In this document: one piece after another, positions 25,198-34,003 of the stretch
Position numbering within the stretch: position 1 is the stretch's first letter
How the letters are laid out: each line of letters opens with the position of its first letter
Assembly: GCA_963755155.1 (NCBI GenBank)
Contig: CAVWIV010000016.1
Coordinates: forward strand, 1 to 64,000
Reading direction: 5' to 3'
Source: PALSA-612 sp963755155
GTDB lineage: Bacteria > Actinomycetota > Thermoleophilia > Gaiellales > Gaiellaceae
Length of the DNA: 64,000 nt
Translations under genes and position numbers: made by a program
Notes under the pieces: model-generated
Database searches by the model: none
What the model was told of the DNA's origin: nothing
What the model saw: the letters and a program-made list of their open reading frames with translations, nothing else

Positions 25198-26100
25198 CTA
25201 CAGGATCCTGGCGCCGAGCGCGCTCGCGACGAGCTCGACCGCCAGCCGCGCCGTCGTGTTCTCGCGGTCGAGGATCGGGTTCACCTCGACGACCTCGAGC
25301 GAGCCGACGAGGCCTGATTCGGCGACGAGCTCCATGGCGAGGTGGGCTTCGCGGTACGTGAGCCCGCCGCGCACGGGCGTTCCCACGCCGGGCGCGTCGG
25401 AGGGATCGACGACGTCCATGTCGAGCGACACGTGCACGAAGCCGGGGCCATCGACGTGGGCGAGCGCCTCGCGCATGGCGTGCTCGACGCCGAGCCGGTC
25501 GAGATCGCTCATCGTGTAGACGGCGGCTCCGAGCTCACGAAGCAGGGACCGTTCCGCCTCGTCGAGCGATCGCACCCCCACCAGGGCGACGCGCGCCGGA
25601 TCGACCGCGGGCAGCGTCCAGGCTTCGTGGTCGAAGGCGTTCCCGCCGAGGCCGAGCGCGGCCGCCAGCACCATCCCGTGGACGTTGCCGGTGAGGCTCG
25701 TCTCCGGCGTGTTGAGATCGCCGTGCGCGTCGAGCCACAGCACGCCGCCCGGGCCGTCCCGCCGCAGTCCAGCCAGCGTCCCAAGCGCAACGGAGTGGTC
25801 GCCGCCGAGCACGAGCGGCACGTGGCCCTCCTCGACTGCTCGCCGGACAAGCTTCGCCACCTCGGCGCACGTCGCCTTGATCTGCTCGAGGAAGCGCAGC
25901 TCCTCGTCACCCTCGGCCTCGGCCTCGGCCACCGGGGTGGGCACGTTCCCCCAGTCGGCGCACTCGCGACCGAGCCCCTCGATTCGCCGGTCGAGCCCGG
26001 CGTAGCGAATCGCGGACGGGCCCATGTCGACGCCTCGCCGGTCCTGGCCGAGGTCGAGCGGCGCGCCGATGACGGCGACTGGTTGTTGCGGCAGGTTCAA
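25198..26100 (-). CDS. rocF: Arginase (ureohydrolase family)
   Basis: This is a 300-residue manganese ureohydrolase. Metal-binding motifs are intact: VLGGDHSVALGTLAG, VLWLDAHGDLNTPETSLTGN (DAHGD) and HVSLDMDVVDPSDAPGVGTP (SxDxDxxDP), followed by GGLTYREAHLAMELVAESG. The N-terminus AVIGAPLDLGQDRRGVDMGP is arginase-like rather than agmatinase-like, so hydrolysis of arginine to ornithine and urea is the best call. It sits tail to tail with the GT-C gene with no gap. No urease or other arginine genes are visible nearby. Confidence 0.86.
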   Translation of the reverse strand: MNLPQQPVAVIGAPLDLGQDRRGVDMGPSAIRYAGLDRRIEGLGRECADWGNVPTPVAEAEAEGDEELRFLEQIKATCAEVAKLVRRAVEEGHVPLVLGGDHSVALGTLAGLRRDGPGGVLWLDAHGDLNTPETSLTGNVHGMVLAAALGLGGNAFDHEAWTLPAVDPARVALVGVRSLDEAERSLLRELGAAVYTMSDLDRLGVEHAMREALAHVDGPGFVHVSLDMDVVDPSDAPGVGTPVRGGLTYREAHLAMELVAESGLVGSLEVVEVNPILDRENTTARLAVELVASALGARIL

Positions 26101-26197
26101 GTGGCGAGGGCGAATCGCCGGCGACAGTCCAGGTTCGCTTAGCGCGTTGGACTCTTCGGCGGAGGCCGCGGGGAGCCGGGCTAGACTGACGTCCGGC

Positions 26198-26270
26198 GGC
26201 GAGGTAGCTCAGTCGGTAGAGCACACGGCTGAAAACCGTGGTGTCGCCGGTTCGATTCCGGCCCTCGCCA
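26198..26270 (+). tRNA. tRNA-Phe (GAA)
   Basis: The 73-base cloverleaf has acceptor GGCGAGG/CCTCGCC, D stem GCTC/GAGC, anticodon stem CACGG/CCGTG with loop CTGAAAA (anticodon GAA) and T arm GCCGG-TTCGATT-CCGGC, with discriminator A. The CCA end is not encoded. A TAGACT -10-like element lies about 11 bases upstream. Confidence 0.97.
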
Positions 26271-26283
26271 CCTCCCTAAGAAA

Positions 26284-26317
26284 GCCCCCCAAGTAGCGCA
26301 AGAGCTCCTCGGGGGGC
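26284..26317 (+). terminator. Hairpin downstream of tRNA-Phe, possible terminator
   Basis: GCCCCCC (26284-26290) pairs perfectly with GGGGGGC (26311-26317) around a 20-base loop. It begins 13 bases after the tRNA. There is no T run, so it is either a T-less terminator or a processing hairpin. Confidence 0.45.
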
Positions 26318-26396
26318 GGGTGTCTCGACCGGTGCTACCGTGCCGCCGACACCGCTCCCACCATACGACGTCCGTCGCCGTACGGCAAGGCATTTC

Positions 26397-27206
26397 TCAT
26401 GCGCGAGCGCGAATGCGAACCCGGTCGCCCACCCGCGCCGAGATCACGGACGCCGCATCGCCGACGTTGATGGCGATCGAGATGTTCCGGTACGAGTCCT
26501 CGTAGAGCACGATGTCGCCGCGGGCCACGTCGGCGAACGTCCTCGCCGCGACCGCGTAGTACGGCTGGAGCCCGATCTCGAGCTCGATCCTCGTGCCGGG
26601 CACGATTCCCACCTGGTCGAGATCGCTGGCGGTGAGGTTGAGCTGCACGTTGCCGAAGCGGTCGACGATGAGCACGTGGGCGACGATCTCCTCCGCCGAG
26701 ACCTGCGCGACGGGAACGTCGAGGCGCGTGAGCGCTGACGTATCTAGGGCAGGGCCGAGCTCGACCGGCTCCAGGCCTCCGGCAAGGAACGCAGCAGCCG
26801 GCGCGAAGACGTCGCGACCGTGGAACGTCCGCGAGAGCGGAGACAGCCGGTACTCCCCCTCTGTGAGCTCCCACGCGTCGCCGATACCGCCCATCCGCTC
26901 GGCGGCCGGGATGAGCAGCCCGTTGTCGGGGCCGACGTACAGACGGCCGTCGCCGCTTCGCAACGCGATCGCCTTCCGCTCCGTCCCCACGCCCGGGTCG
27001 ACAACGGCGAGATGGACCCCTTCGGGCATGTACGGCAGCGTGTTTCGCAGCACGAGCGCGCCCTGCAGGACCGCGGTCGGCGCGATGCCGTGGGTGATGT
27101 CGATGATCTCGACCTCGGGCGCGATCCGCTTCATCACGCCGTGGCACGTGCCCACGAAATCGTCGGCGACGCCGAAGTCCGTGAGGAAGGTGATCGGAAG
27201 AGGCAT
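26397..27206 (-). CDS. S-adenosyl-L-methionine hydrolase (adenosine-forming), DUF62 family
   Basis: This 269-residue protein belongs to the SAM hydroxide adenosyltransferase/fluorinase-like family, which splits SAM into adenosine and methionine. The N-terminus ITFLTDFGVADDFVGTCHGV with the conserved Asp, IIDITHGIAPTAVLQGALVL, the signature VHLAVVDPGVGTERKAIAL and YVGPDNGLLIPAAERMGG are typical. The C-terminal beta barrel has HVLIVDRFGNVQLNL. It starts at ATG 27206 directly after the hemD stop, so it ends the long heme/cytochrome gene array. Confidence 0.86.
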   Translation of the reverse strand: MPLPITFLTDFGVADDFVGTCHGVMKRIAPEVEIIDITHGIAPTAVLQGALVLRNTLPYMPEGVHLAVVDPGVGTERKAIALRSGDGRLYVGPDNGLLIPAAERMGGIGDAWELTEGEYRLSPLSRTFHGRDVFAPAAAFLAGGLEPVELGPALDTSALTRLDVPVAQVSAEEIVAHVLIVDRFGNVQLNLTASDLDQVGIVPGTRIELEIGLQPYYAVAARTFADVARGDIVLYEDSYRNISIAINVGDAASVISARVGDRVRIRARA

Positions 27207-27842
27207 CTAGCCTCCGAGCGTAGCGATGGCGTCGACGAGCCCGTCGAGGTCGTGCCGCTGCGCCTCTGCGATCACGCCGATCCCCGCTTCTCGGGCGGCG
27301 GCGGTCGTCTGGGGCCCGATCGAGACGGCAGGAATGCCGGCTCCGAGCGCGCCGAAGGCGCGGGCGGCGGAGGCCGAGGCGAGCACGACGACGTCGCCGG
27401 CGGGAGGCGCAGGACGCAGCTCGGTCGTCCGGTAGAGCGGCAGGAAGTCCGCGCCGAGCTCGTCGACGATGAGCGTGCGGGCGCCCTCCGCGGCGGCGAA
27501 GAGCACGCGCCCGGGCGGTCGCGGCAGCTCGGCGAGCAAGCCTTCCTGCGTCGAGACCACGGGTACGAGATCCACGACGACCCCGGCCCGCGCGAGCGCG
27601 GCGGCCGTCCCAGGGCCGATCGCCGCGACACGCCCGGCGCGTCCGCGCGCCCGTGACATCAGCTCGTCTGCGCCGTTCGGGCTTGTGACGATGAGCCAGT
27701 CGTACCCGGACAGGTCAATCGAGCCCCAGCCGATCGGGTCGACGCGGATGAGGGGGCAGAGCACGACCTCGTGGCCCAGCTCGGCGATGCGTGACGCGAG
27801 AGGCTCGGCCTGGCCGGGCGCGCGTGTGACGACGACTCTCAT
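27207..27842 (-). CDS. hemD: Uroporphyrinogen-III synthase
   Basis: HemD cyclises hydroxymethylbilane to uroporphyrinogen III in heme biosynthesis. The 211-residue product starts at ATG 27842, whose ATGA overlaps the hemC stop. It begins MRVVVTRAPGQAEPLASRIA, followed by the family segments WLIVTSPNGADELMSRARG, RVAAIGPGTAAALARAGVVV and LASASAARAFGALGAGIPAV, then SIGPQTTAAAREAGIGVIAE. This two-domain pattern is typical of the poorly conserved HemD family. The hemC frameshift makes hemC and hemD look like one reading frame; I do not take that as a true fusion. Confidence 0.84.
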   Translation of the reverse strand: MRVVVTRAPGQAEPLASRIAELGHEVVLCPLIRVDPIGWGSIDLSGYDWLIVTSPNGADELMSRARGRAGRVAAIGPGTAAALARAGVVVDLVPVVSTQEGLLAELPRPPGRVLFAAAEGARTLIVDELGADFLPLYRTTELRPAPPAGDVVVLASASAARAFGALGAGIPAVSIGPQTTAAAREAGIGVIAEAQRHDLDGLVDAIATLGG

Positions 27843-28673
27843 CTTCCGGCAGCGAGCTCCAGGAGCTCGCGGGCAAGCGCGACGGGATCGTCGCCGCGAC
27901 GGCGCTCGATCCAGCGGCCGTCCTCGTCGGCGATGAGCGCCTCCAGCAACGTCACCGTCGTGGTACGCGGCAACGGGCGCGAGACAGCCGCCGCCGACAG
28001 CTGCCACGCATTCACGCTCCGCAGCAACCCTGCGCCGCGTCTCGGCGTCGTCCGCTGCGGCGACGAGCTCCTCCTCGCCTTCGCGAACCTGGAGCGCGAG
28101 CGAGCCCTGGCCGGCTTCGGGGAGCACTTCCGCCGGCTCGAACCGGTGGCCGACCTCGACCTCGAGACCCAGCCGGTCGAGGCCGCAGGCGGCGAGGACG
28201 ATCGCGTCGAGACCCCGCTCGGAGCGCTTGGCGAGCCGCGTGTCGATGTTCCCGCGCAGTGGCTCGATGGACAGCGAGGGCTCGAGCGCGAGCAGCTGTG
28301 CTCGGCGCCGCGCCGATGCTGTGCCGATACGCATCCCCGGCGCCAGGCGATCGCTCCCGACGAGCGCGTCGCGCGCATCCTCGCGCGGCGGGTACGCGCC
28401 GACGACGAGCCCAGCCGTGTCGGTCGACGTCATGTCCTTCGCAGAGTGAACAGCGACGTCGATGCGGCCGCCCAGCAAGGCTTCCTCGAGCTCCTTCACG
28501 AAGACGCCGCGCTCACCGATCTCGCCGAACGGCTTGCGGCGGTCGCGGTCGCCGATCGTCGTGATCGGGATGAGAGCGATCTCGACGGCTCCCGAGACGC
28601 GCAACAGGTCGGCCGCGAGACCGGCCTGCGTGAGCGCGAGCCTACTGCCGCGAGTGCCGACGCGAAGCAACAT
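27839..28673 (-). CDS. hemC: Hydroxymethylbilane synthase (porphobilinogen deaminase; one apparent indel near 27955)
   Basis: HemC polymerises four porphobilinogens. The protein begins LLRVGTRGSRLALTQAGLAA and contains GVFVKELEEALLGGRIDVAV, HSAKDMTS and IGTASARRRAQLLALEPSL. The dipyrromethane-cofactor cysteine segment VGGGCLAPVAAYH is intact. After it the frame breaks near 27955 and resumes as TVTLLEALIADEDGRWIERR, ending LARELLELAAGR. Correcting one base gives about 277 residues, slightly short for HemC (~300). It ends in an ATGA overlap with hemD and begins directly before the end of hemA. Confidence 0.87.
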
Positions 28674-29844
28674 CGTCCTTCAGCCGCAGCGTGGGGGCAT
28701 GCAGGAGCTTGTCGACGATTCGCGCCGTGATCGAGTCCACGACGTCCAGCTCCGCTGCCGTCAGCCTCCCCAGGCGCCCGCGGGCGCGCTCGAGCTCCTG
28801 TACGCGGATCTCCTCGGCCTTTGCGCGAAGCGACGCGATGGCGGGCGCAGCCTCCCGCGCCGCGCGCCAGGCGGCGAACCGCTGCGCTTCGGCGGCGACG
28901 ATCGCTTCCGCCCTCGACACCTCGCCGGCGCGGCCCGGGGTCGAGTCGCTGACGACAGCCTCGAGGTCGTCGATGTCGTAGACGTAGCACCCCTCCAGCT
29001 CGTGGACAGCCGGATCGACGTCGCGCGGCACGGCGATGTCGATGAAGAACAGCGGCCGTCCCTTCCTCGCACGCGCAGCGTCGGTTCGACGGCCTCGCGG
29101 GCGAGCACGAAGCCGCGGGCGCTCGTGGACGCAACGACGACGTCGGCGTCGGACAGTCGGCCGCCGACCTCGGCCAAGGCCACGGCCGCACCGCCATAGC
29201 GCTCGGCCACCTCCTGCGCCTTCGCCGGCGAGCGGTTCGCGACGAGCTCGATTCGCGCCCCACGCGCCACGAGGCTCGCGGCCGCGAGCTCGCCCGTCTT
29301 CCCCGCGCCGAGCAGCATCACGGAGCATGACGAAAGGTCGCCAAAGAGCTGCTCGGCGAGCGCAGCCGCTGCAGCGGCCACCGAGGCGGGCACCTCGCCG
29401 ATCGCGGTCTGAGCACGAACCTTCCGGCCTGCGTGAATCGCCCCGCGGAACATCCGGTCGAGCAGGGGCCCTGTCACGCCCTGATCGAACGCCGACCGCA
29501 CCTGGCCGAGGATCTGTCCCTCGCCCGGCACGAGCGAGTCGAGCCCCGCGGCCACGCGGAAGAGGTGCAGCGCGACGTCGTCGTCGCGCAGGCGGTAGAC
29601 CACCGCGGCCAGCTCCGTCGGACGGAAGCCCCGAGCTCTCGGAGAGGAGCTCGAGTGCCTCGGCGTCGTCACCTGCGCCGTAGATCTCGGTCCGGTTGCA
29701 GGTCGACAGGCAGACAGCCTCGCCGGCGTCACCCGCCAGGCGCCGCGACAGCTCCGCGGCATCCGCTTCCGAGAGCGACACGCGCTCGCGCAACTCGACC
29801 GGCGCCCTCCGGTGAGAGAGCCCGATGAGGTACGGCGAGCTCAT
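28642..29844 (-). CDS. hemA: Glutamyl-tRNA reductase (two apparent compensating indels near 29636 and 29066)
   Basis: HemA reduces glutamyl-tRNA to glutamate semialdehyde, the first step of C5 heme synthesis. ATG 29844 gives YLIGLSHRRAPVELRERVSL and the catalytic cysteine motif VCLSTCNRTEIYGAG. An extra G in a GGGG run (~29636) shifts the frame into FRPTELAAVVYRLRDDDVAL, LFRVAAGLDSLVPGEGQILG and the NADPH fold VMLLGAGKTGELAAASLVA. A missing base (~29066) returns it to RKGRPLFFIDIAVPRDVDPA and the dimerisation helix. Corrected length is 400 residues. The 3' end overlaps the start of hemC, and the ATGA at 29844 overlaps the hemX stop. Confidence 0.88.
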   Translation of the reverse strand: MSSPYLIGLSHRRAPVELRERVSLSEADAAELSRRLAGDAGEAVCLSTCNRTEIYGAGDDAEALELLSESSGLPSDGAGRGGLPPARRRRRAAPLPRGRGARLARAGRGTDPRPGAVGVRSGRDRAPARPDVPRGDSRRPEGSCSDRDRRGARLGGRCSGCARRAALWRPFVMLRDAARRGEDGRARGREPRGAWGANRARREPLAGEGAGGGRALWRCGRGLGRGRRPTVRRRRRRCVHERPRLRARPRGRRTDAARARKGRPLFFIDIAVPRDVDPAVHELEGCYVYDIDDLEAVVSDSTPGRAGEVSRAEAIVAAEAQRFAAWRAAREAAPAIASLRAKAEEIRVQELERARGRLGRLTAAELDVVDSITARIVDKLLHAPTLRLKDDVASRRHSRQ

Positions 29845-30629
29845 GCGAAGTGGGCCAGCGGCAGGGCGAGCCGCACCACGATGACGAGGCCGAAACCGGC
29901 GAGAGCGAGGTACGCGGCGCGACGGCCGCGCCAGCCGGCTTCCAGACGTAGCACGAGATACGCCGCGTACACGGCGATCGTCGCGAGTGACGCGACCATG
30001 AGCGCGTCGAAGCCACCTCCTGCCTCGCGGAGCCGGACGAGGCCGAGCCCGACGCCGGTCGCCAGCGCGGGCAGCGACACGAGCACCGTGCGCGCCGCGA
30101 GCGTGTCGAGCGTGACGAGGGAGGGCATGCGACCGAGCAGCGAGGCAGGTCGCCGGCGCTTGAGCCTCCGCTCCTCGTAGAGGTAGAGACCGGACATCGC
30201 GGCGGCCAGCGTCAGGCCCGCGAACGCCGCGAGCACGAGCCCGACGTGGAAGACGAGGAACGGCGTCGAATAGGCGACCGACTCGCCGGACGACCCGGCG
30301 CCGGCGAGCCACGAAGCGAGCAGGAGCCCGGCCGCGAGCGGCATGATCGCCAGCCCCAGCAGCGCGTAGCGGGCGCGGCAGCCCCAGACGAGATAGCCGC
30401 CGACGACGAGCCAGACGAAGAGGTTGAGCGTCCCCGCCCACGTGTCCCACGGAAAGCCGCCGCTCGAGGCGAAGAGCGCCGCGATGAGCGCTGTCTGCGC
30501 GAGCCAGCCGAGCCGTACGCCCCACGTCGCGAGCCGCCCCGCGCGTCCGGGGTGCCACGCGTCGCCGGCGTACGCGATCGCCGCCTCGCCGTAGCCGATC
30601 AGCGCGGGTAGGAAGAGCAACTCAGCCAT
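29841..30629 (-). CDS. HemX/CcsA-type cytochrome c assembly membrane protein
   Basis: This 262-residue, eight-helix membrane protein belongs to the CcsA/HemX/CcmC heme-handling superfamily (cytochrome c assembly). Visible features are FPWDTWAGTLNLFVWLVVGG, followed by a long hydrophobic segment with STPFLVFHVGLVLAAFAGLT, where the His is a likely heme ligand, and GLYLYEERRLKRRRPASLLG. It is embedded between ccmC/ccmD-like genes and hemA, with four-base overlaps on both sides. It may influence heme supply to cytochrome c, or HemA levels as HemX does in Bacillus. Confidence 0.8.
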   Translation of the reverse strand: MAELLFLPALIGYGEAAIAYAGDAWHPGRAGRLATWGVRLGWLAQTALIAALFASSGGFPWDTWAGTLNLFVWLVVGGYLVWGCRARYALLGLAIMPLAAGLLLASWLAGAGSSGESVAYSTPFLVFHVGLVLAAFAGLTLAAAMSGLYLYEERRLKRRRPASLLGRMPSLVTLDTLAARTVLVSLPALATGVGLGLVRLREAGGGFDALMVASLATIAVYAAYLVLRLEAGWRGRRAAYLALAGFGLVIVVRLALPLAHFA

Positions 30630-30783
30630 CGCTCGCCTCCTTCCGCTCTCTCGCCAGCCTCGTCAGCTCCTCGACGTCGCGCTCGAGCCGCGACAGCTTC
30701 GTCGCGATCAGCAGCACGTAGACGAGCAGGAACACGAACACGACGAGATACGCGGCCGCGACGTACTTCTCCTCGGCCGTCAC
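30622..30783 (-). CDS. CcmD-like small heme-exporter-associated membrane protein
   Basis: This 53-residue gene runs from GTG 30783, whose GTGA overlaps the ccmC stop, to a TGA overlapping the hemX start. It reads VTAEEKYVAAAYLVVFVFLL, then VYVLLIATKLSRLERDVEEL, ending in a charged tail. One N-terminal transmembrane helix and a basic/acidic cytoplasmic helix are the hallmarks of CcmD, which associates with the CcmABC heme-export complex. The position directly after ccmC is the standard ccmD position. Sequence similarity in this family is too weak to prove the name. Confidence 0.78.
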   Translation of the reverse strand: MTAEEKYVAAAYLVVFVFLLVYVLLIATKLSRLERDVEELTRLARERKEASDG

Positions 30784-31460
30784 GCGAGCAGCTCCCTGAG
30801 CTCCTTCAGCCGCTGGTCGAGCCGCTTGCCGGCCAGCTCGATCCTGTACAGCGCGTAGCCGATCGAGAGCATCGCCGCCAGGCAGACGGCGAACGTCGTG
30901 AACTGCGACCCGGCCATCTGCGGGCCGTCACGCGTGAACGTCACCGGGTGCACGAGGCTCTCTGCGAGGCGGATGGCGAGAAAGCTGATCGGGATGAGCA
31001 CGACGCCGATGAGCGCGAAGACGGCGGAGATCGAGGCGCGCTGCGGCCCGGGCTCGATCGAGAAGCGGAGCATGAAGTACGCGCAGTAGAAGAGGAAGAG
31101 GATGAGGAAGAGCACGAGCTGGCGGTCGCCCCACTCCCACCAGTGCCCCCAGCTGATCTTCGCCCAGATGGAGCCCGTGACCAGCGTCAGCAGGCCGAAG
31201 ATCACGCCCATGTGCACGGCCACGTAGCTCTCGAGGTCGCGCTCCTCCCCGCCCTTCCAGAGGTAGAGAAAGCCCTTGAGCGCGCCGAGGCCGAAGGCTG
31301 CGTACGCCGTCAGCGCGATGGGCACGTGGAAGTAGAAGATCTTCTGGTTGAGCCCGTCCTGGTCGACGGGCGCGTAGAACGCGACGAGCGCGATCGCAGA
31401 GACGGCGAGCACCGCCGCCACCGCGGCCGCTGCCACGAGCGGGTTATTCCGAGACCACAT
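30780..31460 (-). CDS. ccmC: Heme exporter/handling protein CcmC
   Basis: CcmC delivers heme to CcmE in system I cytochrome c maturation. The six-helix protein has the diagnostic tryptophan-rich loop KISWGHWWEWGDRQL and flanking histidines in FYFHVPIALTAYAAFGLG and VAVHMGVIFGLL, then ISFLAIRLAESLVHPVTF. I choose ATG 31460 (MWSRNNPL); an in-frame TTG 30 bases upstream would add ten residues inside ccmB. The gene overlaps ccmB by 17 bases and ccmD by four. Confidence 0.88.
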   Translation of the reverse strand: MWSRNNPLVAAAAVAAVLAVSAIALVAFYAPVDQDGLNQKIFYFHVPIALTAYAAFGLGALKGFLYLWKGGEERDLESYVAVHMGVIFGLLTLVTGSIWAKISWGHWWEWGDRQLVLFLILFLFYCAYFMLRFSIEPGPQRASISAVFALIGVVLIPISFLAIRLAESLVHPVTFTRDGPQMAGSQFTTFAVCLAAMLSIGYALYRIELAGKRLDQRLKELRELLA

Positions 31461-32085
31461 ACTCAAAGGACGCCCACGAAATGATCGCAAAGACCGCGTC
31501 GTAGAGCGCCAGGAAGGCGAGGTAACGACCCGGATCGTCGGAGATGCTCGCGCCCACGCCGCCGACGACGATCGGGATCGCGAGCGGGAGGAAGAGCAGC
31601 GGCAGCAAGAGCTCGCGGGAGCGCGTGACGGAAGCCATCGCGGCGAGCAGCGTGCCGACGGACACGATGCCGATGTTCGCGAGGGCGACGCCGGCGACCG
31701 TGCCCCAGCCGAGCCCGCCGAAGAACAGCGCGAACGCGGGCAGCGCGACGAGCTCGGTCAGCACGAGGAACGCGAGCACCGCAACCGACTTGCCGAGCCA
31801 GATCGCGCTGCGGTCGCACGGCGCTAGCAGCAACCCGTCCATGAGCCGCTGCTCGCGCTCGGCCACGAAGGCCCGTACGAGGGCGAGCATGGCCGTGAAG
31901 AGGATCACCACCCATAACAGGCCGGCGCTCACGGCCTCCGAGTCCTCGGTCGGCACGGCGAAGTGGAAGACGACGAGGCCGGCCACCACGAAGAGCACCA
32001 TCGCGGGGAGCGTGTCGCGGCCGCGCAGCTCGAGCAGCACGTCCTTCCGCGCCAGCGCAGCCGCGTCGTAGAAGTAGCGCCTCAT
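31444..32085 (-). CDS. ccmB: Heme exporter permease CcmB
   Basis: CcmB is the membrane half of the CcmAB ABC transporter of cytochrome c maturation. The 213-residue, six-helix protein has DAAALARKDVLLELRGRDTL, FAVPTEDSEAVSAGLLWVVI, the conserved AEREQRLMDGLLLAPCDRSA and VALANIGIVSVGTLLAAMA. It ends SWASFEYVVSE. ATG 32085 overlaps the ccmA stop by four bases. Confidence 0.9.
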   Translation of the reverse strand: MRRYFYDAAALARKDVLLELRGRDTLPAMVLFVVAGLVVFHFAVPTEDSEAVSAGLLWVVILFTAMLALVRAFVAEREQRLMDGLLLAPCDRSAIWLGKSVAVLAFLVLTELVALPAFALFFGGLGWGTVAGVALANIGIVSVGTLLAAMASVTRSRELLLPLLFLPLAIPIVVGGVGASISDDPGRYLAFLALYDAVFAIISWASFEYVVSE

Positions 32086-32666
32086 CCGAGGGTGAGCGAG
32101 CCGCTTGCGAGGGCCGCGAGCCGCAGCGGGTCGTGGGTGGCGACGAGGCAGGTCGCGGTCGTGCGGTACTCGGCGAGCTCGCGGTCGAGCAGATCGGCGC
32201 CCGCGTCGTCGAGGGCGCTGTACGGCTCGTCGAGGATCAAGAGCTCAGGGTCGTGTAGCAGCGAGCGGCAGAGCGCGAGCCGCTGCGCCATGCCGCGCGA
32301 GAACGTCGCCACGAGCTCGGCCCGCGCGTCCCACAGCCCGAAGCGCTCGAGCAGCATGCCGATGCGCTCGCGCCGCTCCGGAATCGCGTACAGGCGCCCG
32401 TAGAGATCGAGGTTCTCGAGCGCCGTCAGCTCCTTGTAGACGAGCGGCTCGTGGCCGAGGAAGCCGATCGCGGCGCGGTCCGCGTCCACTTCCAGCTCGC
32501 CCGACGTCGGCGCCGCCAGCCCTGCACACAGCCGGAGCAGCGTCGTCTTGCCGGAGCCGTTCGGCCCGGTGACGACGAAGAAGCCGCCGCGAGGCAGCTC
32601 GAAATCCACGCCCTGCAGGACGCGCTTGTCGCCGTACCGCTTCGCGAGGCCGCTCGCCCGAATCAT
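32082..32666 (-). CDS. ccmA: Heme exporter ATP-binding protein CcmA
   Basis: This is a 194-residue ABC ATPase of the CcmAB heme-related exporter. It has Walker A VTGPNGSGKTTLLRLCAGLA, the CcmA-typical IGFLGHEPLVYKELTALENL, signature FSRGMAQRLALCRSLL (degenerate LSxGQ as in other CcmA), Walker B LLILDEPYSALDD and H-loop LVATHDPLRL. ATG 32666 overlaps the prenyltransferase stop (ATGA). The whole ccmABCD-hemX set is tightly overlapped, indicating one operon. Confidence 0.9.
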   Translation of the reverse strand: MIRASGLAKRYGDKRVLQGVDFELPRGGFFVVTGPNGSGKTTLLRLCAGLAAPTSGELEVDADRAAIGFLGHEPLVYKELTALENLDLYGRLYAIPERRERIGMLLERFGLWDARAELVATFSRGMAQRLALCRSLLHDPELLILDEPYSALDDAGADLLDRELAEYRTTATCLVATHDPLRLAALASGSLTLG

Positions 32667-33524
32667 GTCGCTACCTCCGCGAGCACGAAGCAGAAGAACA
32701 CGATGCTGATGACGCCGTTCAGCGTGAAGAACGCGGTGTTCAGGCGCCGCAGGTCTCCAGGCGAGACGATCGCGTGCTCGTACGCGAGCAGCGCGGCGAC
32801 AGCACCCACGCCGACCCAGTACGAAGACGCCGGCGTCGAGCTCGAGGCCGGCCCACCCGAGCAGCGCCACCGTCGCGACGTGGAGCGCGCGGGCGCCCCA
32901 GAACGCCGCCGGAACCCCGAAGCGCGCCGGGAACGAGTGGAGACCCTGCTCACGGTCGACCTCGATGTCGAAGACGGCGTAGAGGAGGTCGAAGCCGGCC
33001 ACCCAGGCGGCGACGGCCGCGCCGAGCAGCCAGGCGGCGAGCGGCAGCTCGCCGGTCATCGCGACCCAGCCGCCGACGGGCGCGAGCCCGAGCGTGGCGC
33101 CGAGCCAGGCATGACTCAGCCACGTGACCCGCTTCAGGTACGGATAGACGACGAACATCGCCACCGGGATCGGCCAGAGCCAGCGGACGACCGGGTCGAG
33201 GTTGAAGACTGCGAGCAGGAAGACGGCGAGCGAGAGGGCGCAGAACAGTACGACCTGCCAGGGCGCCAGCGTCCCGCGGGGCAGCTCGCGGCCCGCCGTG
33301 CGCGGGTTGCGCGCGTCGATGCCGGCGTCGACGAGGCGGTTCACGGCCATCGCGAACGAGCGGGCGCCGGCCATCGCGAGCGTGACCCAGAGGATCTCCG
33401 CGGCGCTCGGTACGGCGGCGAGCGCGAGGAACGCGCCCACGTAGGCGAACGGGAGCGCGAACACCGTGTGCTCGAGCTTCACCAGCGACGCAAAGCGCCG
33501 CGGATAGACGATGGCGCCTTCCAT
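32663..33524 (-). CDS. UbiA-family prenyltransferase, MqnP-like (one apparent 1-bp insertion near 32826)
   Basis: This membrane prenyltransferase probably acts in menaquinone synthesis by the futalosine route (MqnP type). It begins IVYPRRFASLVKLEHTVFAL, then has the first Asp-rich site AVNRLVDAGIDARNPRTAGR and the second YAVFDIEVDREQGLHSFPAR. The frame breaks after LELDAGVF near 32826 (extra G) and resumes as YWVGVGAVAALLAYEHAIVS and a final helix ending FCFVLAEVAT. The corrected length is 286 residues. A UbiA role in ubiquinone or another quinone is possible. It is flanked by mogA and ccmA with overlaps. Confidence 0.83.
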
Positions 33525-34003
33525 CACGTCTGCCGGTGCGCCGTCTCCTCGCCGGCCAGCAGGTGCACGGCGTGCCCGAGCGCCGGCTGGAGCACCGCGA
33601 ACCCGTCCCGGCAGCCTCCGGGCGATCCCGGGAGGTTCACGATGAGCGTGTTGCCGCGGATGCCGGCTGCGCCGCGGGAAAGCAGGCCGTGCGGCGTCTT
33701 CGTGACCGCGTCCGCGCGAATGGCCTCGGCGATGCCCGGGGCCCAGCGTTCGAGCACCATGCGCGTGGCCTCCGGCGTGACGTCCCTGGGCCCGACGCCG
33801 GTGCCGCCGGTCGTGAGCACGACCTGAGCGTCGTCGGCAAGCTCGGAGATCGCGGTCGATATCTCCTCCACTTCGTCGGGGACGACGCGGCGTGTCACCT
33901 CGAACCCCTCCGCCTCGAGGAGCTCCGCGAGGACGTCGCCGCTCTTGTCCTCGCGCGTGCCTGCGACGACGCCGTCGGACACCGTGAGCACCGCGGCCTT
34001 CAC
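33524..34003 (-). CDS. mog: Molybdopterin adenylyltransferase MogA/MoaB-type
   Basis: MogA/MoaB-type enzymes adenylate molybdopterin before molybdenum insertion. The 159-residue protein begins VKAAVLTVSDGVVAGTREDK and has VVPDEVEEISTAISELAD, the active-site motif VVLTTGGTGVGPRDVTPEAT and the substrate loop LIVNLPGSPGGCRDGFAVL. GTG 34003 overlaps the moaC stop (GTGA). The stop overlaps the next ATG by one base. Confidence 0.88.
   Translation of the reverse strand: MKAAVLTVSDGVVAGTREDKSGDVLAELLEAEGFEVTRRVVPDEVEEISTAISELADDAQVVLTTGGTGVGPRDVTPEATRMVLERWAPGIAEAIRADAVTKTPHGLLSRGAAGIRGNTLIVNLPGSPGGCRDGFAVLQPALGHAVHLLAGEETAHRQT

Noticed and set aside
27207..28673. An apparent hemC-hemD fusion protein
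   Set aside because: The in-frame link is arginine-rich nonsense; the proper HemC C-terminus lies in another frame and ends in an ATGA overlap with hemD.
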